Source: Castor canadensis
Lineage: Eukaryota; Chordata; Mammalia; Rodentia; Castoridae
Length of the DNA stretch: 64,000 bases
Assembly: GCF_047511655.1 (NCBI RefSeq)
Contig: NC_133392.1
Span: 20,102,001-20,166,000 of the forward strand
Reading direction: 5' to 3'
Shown here: positions 58,601 through 64,000 of the stretch, piece after piece
How the letters are laid out: each line of letters starts with the position of its first letter
How positions within the stretch are numbered: the first letter of the stretch is position 1
The notes under the pieces: model-generated
What the model saw: the letters and a program-made list of their open reading frames with translations, nothing else
Database searches by the model: none
What the model was told of the DNA's origin: nothing
Program-made: the position numbers and the translations under genes

Positions 58601-61600
58601 TCCTGGAATTGCCGATTACTATAACTGCTGCCCATCTGTCAATGAAGGAGCAGTTTCAGAGCTCAGACTTGGGGGAGGAAAAGTAATTAATGGTATGTAC
58701 CTTCAAGAACCCCCTCATACATACAATAGTTTTTCTAATAATTTGGTCCATGTGCACATGTGAAGAAAAAGAAAAATTTAGAAGGTTCTTCATAAATTGT
58801 TGGGAGGGGTGCATAAAAACCATGGCAAAGTTACAGGACATTAGAGTTAAATGCTCTGGATTTTGTTTTTTATAGAAAAGGTCAATCAGCACAGGGCTCT
58901 GACAATTCTTTAAATATGCACAACTTTTCAGTACCCTTTTCGTTGATGAAAATGCTTCTTTACAAATATAGTGGGAAAATGTTCGTCTTAAAAAAAAAGA
59001 GTTCTAAATCTGAGACCTACAAATACAGAATTCATGCTTGTGCCTTAGGAGGTCCAGTGATCACTAGAAGGGATCCCTGGGTGGATGTGGAAGTATTCAA
59101 TGATGAGGATTTTGTAGGCTCTTTGAGTCAGGCTAGTTTATTACATTCCTGGCTATCAAGATGGTTAACTTAAAACTGGATAATTTAACTCTCATTTTTG
59201 TATACTATATTATTTGAAACCCCTTTGCTTTATTTGCGAAGGACTATCTAATTAAAAGATATTTGAGGGCTGTGGCGATATAACTTGGTAGTAGAACACT
59301 TGCATGCACAAAGCCCTTTTATTAATTTACTAATTAAATCATGTTCTACCTCAAGGGACTATGAAAAAAATCATTTGCTACTTGGCAAATAATAAAACTT
59401 AAGCAGTATTACTCTACTGAAAAAAAAATTGTTTTTGACAGTACTAGGGTTTTAAATCAGTGACTTGGTGCTTGCTAGGCAAGTATTCTACCACTTGAGC
59501 AATTCCTCCAGCCCTTTTGCTTTGCTTTAGGTTATTTTTCAGAGAGGGTCTCAAAGTGTTCCACGGCCAGCCTCTGACTGTGATCCTCCTGATCGCTGCT
59601 TCCCATGCAACACAGCTGCTGTACTGAATTTTTAACTTATATGAATCTTTCAGTTTTTTATTCATAAAAAACTGACCTTTCTCCAAGTGCTTAATTTTCT
59701 TTTGTTTTTATTTTTATTTTTTTGTTAAAGGCCCAAATATTAGTTTTTCAGAAAAAGCCAGGAAGATTTAGAATCTTTAAAACAGGGTTAATATTTAACT
59801 TTCTTGGTTACTTAACCAGAATAATTGTTATGAAACCTCAGTTGGAGCCACAAGAAACTGAGTTTAATTTTTGCCAATATTTCTCCCCAAACATACAGTG
59901 ATGTTTTAAATACAGTAGTGTGGGAGAACAGATCTGAGAATTCTTAAAAATAAATCAGATAAGGTGATTTAAAGTATGGATCTTAAGTAGAGTAACAATA
60001 CAGCAGATAGGTAGCAGAATCTGTTAATTTCTGCCATTTCTCAAGTTTTTTAACCACCCCCCCACACACCTTTAAGTGGAACCAATAAATGTTATGCCTG
60101 AAGTAGAAAAAACACCTGCCACACAGGCATTGCCTCTGTGTGTGTTACTTTTATTTTTTTCTTTTAAATGTAGCTGTGTTAATGTGCTTAATAAATATTA
60201 AGGTATAGAATATTTTAAATACAACTTGTTAATTTGGTGGGGTTTATAATAAAAGACTAGGAAGACTACTGATTTGTTTTATATGTGCCATCAGTATTTT
60301 AGCAGAAATATGTATAAGTAGGAACATGTGTTTACTTAATATGGCTACTTGAAGTGTTCTGGGGACTTGGGAAACTGTTTTTTGACTAGATAATATTACT
60401 ACTAAGTAATGCCCTATAAAACATTACAGTTGCATGAAATAACACGTGACAATAAGATTAAAAGGGATCTTGACTCAATTCAAAGCATCATACTTTATTT
60501 CTCATCTTTAGAGTGATCTATATTCAGCTAAAATAGGCACTTACAAGTAATGCAAGGTATAAGCCTAAGTCTTTTATTTTTATTAGTTGTGGTTAAGTTG
60601 AAGGTATCTATAGAAGCTCAAATCATAGATCCACTGCTTACTAATATAAAATGCTTTATCTTAGTTTCTACATGTGGACAATCACTGTATCCTCTTTTAC
60701 AAACTACACATAAATACCTATAGGGTACTTAATAAGTGCTAGAGTTCTTAATAAAATACATGTAGAGTACATAATAAGTGTGAGAATTATCAAAAACTAA
60801 AAGAAAGACTGGGATATCGCTCAGTGATAGAGTGCTTGCCTATCATGCAAGGTCCTGGGATCAATCCCCAGTGCCAGGGCAAAACAAAAAAGTGAAAGAA
60901 CGCAGTTGACAATGTGAATTATAAAAAATATTACTGTTTTTGCTCTTTTTTAGGAAGTTATAGAACTAACCAAAGACCTTCTGTCAACTCAACCTTCAGA
61001 AACTCTTGCAAGTTCAGACAGTTTTGCCTCTACTCAGCCCACTCATTCATGGAAAGTAGGAGACAAGTGTATGGCAATCTGGAGTGAAGATGGACAGTAA
61101 GTGTAGAAAACTAACTATAACATGCAATAATAAAATACAATGGTAAGATGTTTTCATTCAGTTTGAACTACCCTATTTTAATCTTTCTGTACAAGCAATG
61201 TGATTTCTAGAGCCAGTTTAAATTTTGGATGTTTGCCATTAGTACAGTTTAGTTTTAGCTTTAGATTAAGTTTGGAGGAGAATGGCTTGGATACCAGAGG
61301 AAGGAAAGATGAATAGGTGTTTTATAAAATAATCTAAATTCTTTTCTCCTCAGATTAAAAGTTGAGTGATTATCTCATTTCTGTGAAATGTATTCACTGA
61401 AATCATTCCTTTATGGAACAGGTTTTCTCAAAGAGATTAAATAAAGCATACCGAGTAGATTATATGAAGGAGACTTTCCTGGCAATATTTTGATTGGGAC
61501 TTTTTTGATAGCAGATGCATAACTCAAACCACTCTTGTATTATTTTGGCCAAAGGGGCCATTTAATTGAGGAAGTTTCATTTTAAACTCATGAAATAATA

Positions 61601-63640
61601 GAATCACTGAAGTATAAGTCTTATAGGCTGAGTACTAAATCTTTACTCACCTGCTTACAGCCATGATATCTTTACAGGTGTTATGAAGCGGAGATTGAGG
61701 AGATAGATGAAGAAAATGGCACCGCTGCAATCACCTTTGCTGGTTATGGCAATGCTGAAGTGACTCCACTGTTGAACCTCAAGCCTGTGGAAGAAGGAAG
61801 GAAGGCAAAGGAGGACAGTGGCAACAAACCCATGTCAAAGTAAGTGACTGATCATAGCATTCTAGGTGTTCCCTGTATGGGTACTTGATGTAGTCTGCAA
61901 AAGGAATCTGTACAGGCTGTATTGAGGTGAGAAGGTTATAATACCATATGAAGATTAGTGACAGAGGGTCAGTATTGTCTGTCTATGTATGCCTAGGTAA
62001 AGTGAAGATGCTTTGGTTCCTCCTTGGTATTCTATAAATTACAAGTTCTATGTACCAAGAACATCTTACTACATTTTTATGTAGTGGTCTACACCACAGT
62101 GGAGACCAACCTGGGCTTTGTTCTTACTGAGTTTATGTCCAAAGAAGAGAACAAATAATCAAAGAAGTGCTTTAGGACTGGATATGTAGCTCATTGGTAT
62201 AGTGCTTCCCTGTCATGTTCAGAGTCCTGGGTTTAATCTCCAGCACTGGGGAGGAGGGAAAAAAAGTATAGAAGTTATGAAAGGATATAACAGGTACTTT
62301 AAGGGAACAAAGAAGAGGTACCGAAACTGTACTGATAGGGCAGTTTCCTAGAGAAACTGACATCTAAACTGAGATTTGAAAAGTGGAGTTGTAAGTAAAC
62401 TAGAAGGCAGGTTATGACATATATAGTACAACAGTTTAATGCTTGTTTTTGTCTGCACAGAAAAGAAATGATTGCCCAGCAGCGTGAATATAAAAAGAAG
62501 AAAGCTTTGAAAAAAGCACAGAGAATAAAAGAACTTGAGCAGGAAAGAGAGGATCAGAAGGTGAAATGGCAGCAATTCAACAACAGAGCTTATTCTAAAA
62601 ATAAAAAAGGCCAGGTTGGTAAATCTTTTCTGGGAAAATATAACTGTCATTAAAATGACTTGAAAATGGAAAAGGAGATGCACAGATTTTCAAAACTATG
62701 TGGTTAACTAGCTCTTGACTTAGAATCCTTGTCAGGTCTTAATTTGGCTTATTTAAAATACCTCTTTTAGCTACTCTCTAATAAAAATACTACAAATGAT
62801 AGTTTGCAAAATTTGAAACATTATTGCAAAGAATTGCAAAATTTGAAACATTTGGTACCTTACATACCATTTAGAGGCAGTGTGTTAATGTGCTTTTATG
62901 CTGGGCATCACTGGTAGGTTTTATTTAAAGGCGCCTTCATGTTTCCTTAATTTACTTTTTTTTTCCTAAGGGTGTTGGGCAGAAGGTAACTATACCATTA
63001 ATATATGTTCAGAGTAAGGATAACGTGGCATTCATCCATATCTTGATTTTTTTATTGCTATCAAGATAGCTCCTCCACTGGACATGGCTTATGAGAAGTA
63101 GTGCTTTCTTTTCATAAACTTGTTTATGATTAACAAAGGGCAGGGGACTATACCAGGTACTTTATACCAGGTCCCATCCTAAATTAATACAACCCATTCT
63201 AGTCATGCCAAAATGGGAGAACACATGCCTTATATTGGGATTTGAGACTGCAAAGCTACAATTTTGAGGCAACTGAAGGCAAGCTTAATGAGTGCCAGTA
63301 GTACAGAGTGATGTCCCCACAGCTTATAGGTTAGAGTGAGTGGCACCAGAAGAGGGGTATTTTTGACACTAGGCAAACAAGCAGTGTGCTTTCCTTTTTT
63401 AAAAAAAACTTGAAACTGGAATATATTTTAACATTACTTAAAATTTGAAATTTACATTTTCTCCCTCACTAATTAGGAATGGTCTTGTTTTCTTTCCCCT
63501 AGGTAAAGAGGAGTATTTTTGCTTCACCTGAAAGTGTAACCGGCAAAGTGGGAGTAGGAACTTGTGGAATTGCTGATAAACCCATGACGCAATATCAAGA
63601 TACCTCTAAATACAATGTCAGGCATTTGATGCCTCAGTAA
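55578..63640 (+). CDS. SMNDC1: SMNDC1 (SPF30), survival motor neuron domain-containing protein 1
   Basis: Coding join: 55578-55697, 60954-61096, 61678-61839, 62461-62614, 63503-63640. The total is 238 codons plus TAA, the same length I know for the mammalian protein. All introns are GT-AG and the phases agree (0, 2, 2, 0). The product is a nuclear splicing factor of the U2 snRNP/prespliceosome that is needed to bring in the U4/U6.U5 tri-snRNP; its Tudor domain binds symmetric dimethyl-arginine on Sm proteins (family knowledge). Visible parts are an acidic, helical N-terminus (1-50) and a Tudor domain (about 72-127) with the aromatic cage residues W83, Y90, F108, Y111 and N113 all present. A basic, nuclear-localisation-like stretch with four lysines at 153-156 and a charged helix follow (to about 190), then a conserved tail ending in HLMPQ. 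The start is the first ATG, exactly at the exon 2 acceptor. Intact; no frameshift seen. Confidence 0.98.
57348..57413 (-). repeat. ID/tRNA-like SINE, reverse, short
   Basis: cagtactggggcctgaactc, gggccttgtacctgtaggcg and cacgagccatggcc, in intron 2 of SMNDC1. Confidence 0.8.
57425..57560 (+). repeat. hAT-Charlie-type relic
   Basis: agcagtgctggccgatagga, atgttctgcatctgctgttc and gtgggttaactatttgaaat resemble a common short hAT element (cagcactgtccaatagaa type). In intron 2. Confidence 0.6.
58503..58692 (+). other. SMNDC1: Candidate alternative (poison) exon of SMNDC1
   Basis: Acceptor cttgtctcatatattacag|tgg and donor aatg|gtatgt bound 190 nt with no stop in the entering frame. An alternative donor ca|gtaagc at 58535/58536 would give a 33-nt, in-frame version. 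The 190-nt form shifts the frame of exon 3 so that TGA at 61085-61087 ends translation before two more exon junctions, a nonsense-mediated-decay set-up. Inferred from splice signals only. Confidence 0.4.
59266..59315 (+). repeat. ID-like SINE fragment
   Basis: gagggctgtggcgatataac followed by gtagtagaacacttgcatgc: decayed left half of an ID-type box. Confidence 0.6.
59429..59610 (-). repeat. Composite SINE, reverse, diverged
   Basis: agtactagggttttaaatca ... cttgctaggcaagtattcta and gagcaattcctccagccctt, then a reversed B1-like half (cagagagggtctcaaagtgt; gtgatcctcctgatcgctgc). Intron 2. Confidence 0.8.
60803..60893 (+). repeat. ID SINE
   Basis: gactgggatatcgctcagtg, atagagtgcttgcctatcat and gatcaatccccagtgccagg with A-rich tail. 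Ends about 60 bp before exon 3. Confidence 0.9.
60954..61096 (+). CDS. SMNDC1: SMNDC1 coding exon 3
   Basis: tgctcttttttag|gaagtt at the acceptor, ggaca|gtaagtgt at the donor. Encodes residues 41-87 and two bases of Q88: the Ser/Thr-rich linker and the first Tudor strands, with cage residue W83. Confidence 0.97.
61097..61677 (+). other. SMNDC1: SMNDC1 intron 3
   Basis: Phase 2 GT-AG intron ending gatatctttacag. No repeat recognised. Confidence 0.9.
61678..61839 (+). CDS. SMNDC1: SMNDC1 coding exon 4
   Basis: Encodes the end of Q88 to S141 and two bases of K142: most of the Tudor barrel with Y90, F108, Y111 and N113. The donor is tcaaa|gtaagtga. Confidence 0.97.
61840..62460 (+). other. SMNDC1: SMNDC1 intron 4, with ID SINE
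   Basis: Phase 2 GT-AG intron ending tttttgtctgcacag. It contains a forward ID SINE at 62173-62262 (gtagctcattggtatagtgc ... gtttaatctccagcactggg). Confidence 0.9.
62173..62262 (+). repeat. ID SINE
   Basis: actggatatgtagctcattg, gtatagtgcttccctgtcat and gggtttaatctccagcactg with a purine-rich tail. Confidence 0.88.
62461..62614 (+). CDS. SMNDC1: SMNDC1 coding exon 5
   Basis: Completes K142 and encodes residues 143-193: the Lys-rich basic stretch and the long charged helix (ELEQEREDQ). Donor ggccag|gttggt is a weaker 5' site (GTTGGT) than the other four. Confidence 0.96.
62615..63502 (+). other. SMNDC1: SMNDC1 intron 5
   Basis: Phase 0 GT-AG intron with a non-consensus GTTGGT donor and a strong pyrimidine-rich acceptor (cttttccttt-type run, ccctag). 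No repeat recognised. Confidence 0.88.
63503..63640 (+). CDS. SMNDC1: SMNDC1 coding exon 6 (final)
   Basis: Encodes residues 194-238, starting VKRSIF and ending HLMPQ, then TAA at 63638-63640. Confidence 0.97.
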   Translation, partial: VKRSIFASPESVTGKVGVGTCGIADKPMTQYQDTSKYNVRHLMPQ

Positions 63641-64000
63641 TCAGAAAAACTGTTGGATTTCGTCTCTGCAGGGCTTTACATTTACCTTTTTATCCTTATA
63701 TTTTTCTAAAGGTAAATTATTTGTTAGATGAGTAAGGAGGATACCATTGTCATTGTTTGACTTCAATAGAATGAAACTTGAAGAAATTGCATTTGATAAC
63801 TGCTATTCATTTAACTTTTCATTACTACTACCACAGTACCTTCAGACTTTGTTGAATAAGAAAACTTTTCTAGATGGATGCTGCTTAAATCAGCACTTAG
63901 ATGAATTATTGATCTTCCTAATAGACCCCCAGTTAACTGATGGAATATACATTTTTAAGTTATAACTTGGAGTTTTCAGAAGCTTTGAACTTGACACATA
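63641..64000 (+). other. SMNDC1: SMNDC1 3' UTR (start)
   Basis: AT-rich, no stop-proximal AATAAA or ATTAAA seen before the window ends, so the poly(A) site lies beyond 64000. The 72-codon frame at 63747-63965 lies inside this UTR and is not a gene. Confidence 0.85.

Larger units (their letters stand above)
55698..60953 (+). other. SMNDC1: SMNDC1 intron 2 (5.3 kb)
   Basis: By far the largest intron, phase 0. The left 2.5 kb is AT-rich and unremarkable apart from T-runs. 58380-59170 is repeat-free, with candidate alternative splice sites (see findings). It also holds a few SINE/hAT pieces listed separately. Confidence 0.9.

Noticed and set aside
62414-62653. 79-codon frame as a separate small protein
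   Set aside because: It is SMNDC1 exon 5 read through its donor into intron 5.

Overview
This window is mammalian nuclear DNA with one protein-coding gene at its right end and about 54 kb of gene-free, repeat-filled DNA in front of it. The gene is SMNDC1 (SPF30, a Tudor-domain splicing factor) on the + strand. Its six exons run from a CpG-rich promoter near 54.2 kb to a stop codon at 63638-63640, and the 3' UTR runs off the window. The coding exons join to a complete 238-residue protein with consistent splice phases and GT-AG introns.

The organism is probably a rodent, and a beaver-like (castorid) genome is my best guess. The evidence is the young SINEs. There are B1 (7SL-derived) units, ID-like tRNA boxes, B1-ID dimers, and a composite family made of a B1-like part, a short linker and a second tRNA-like box (a gtggctcaagtggtagag-type A region and a gagttcaaaccccagt-type B region). 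Several copies have perfect target-site duplications. I recall this composite type from Castor, but I could not run a search.

Layout: 1-54 kb is intergenic. It holds old shared mammalian repeats (MIR, L2, old L1, hAT and Tigger relics, MaLR LTRs) overlaid by the rodent SINEs and two short, young-looking L1 tails. No long open frame there looks like a real gene; the longer frames fall on simple repeats or repeat relics. If gene order matches human, this is the gap between SMNDC1 and DUSP5 (knowledge, not seen here). Several repeat-poor stretches with a homeodomain/E-box/FOX-like motif look are flagged as possible distal enhancers. From 54.05 to 54.72 kb lies the CpG island with a perfect TCTCGCGAGA element, and from 54.25 kb onward lies SMNDC1.

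The most interesting lead is inside SMNDC1 intron 2. A repeat-free stretch there has a plausible 3' splice site and two plausible 5' splice sites. The 190-nt version would shift the frame and place a stop in exon 3, as expected for a poison exon in a splicing factor. I see no new biological system elsewhere; the rest is ordinary vertebrate intergenic DNA with some notable repeat events.
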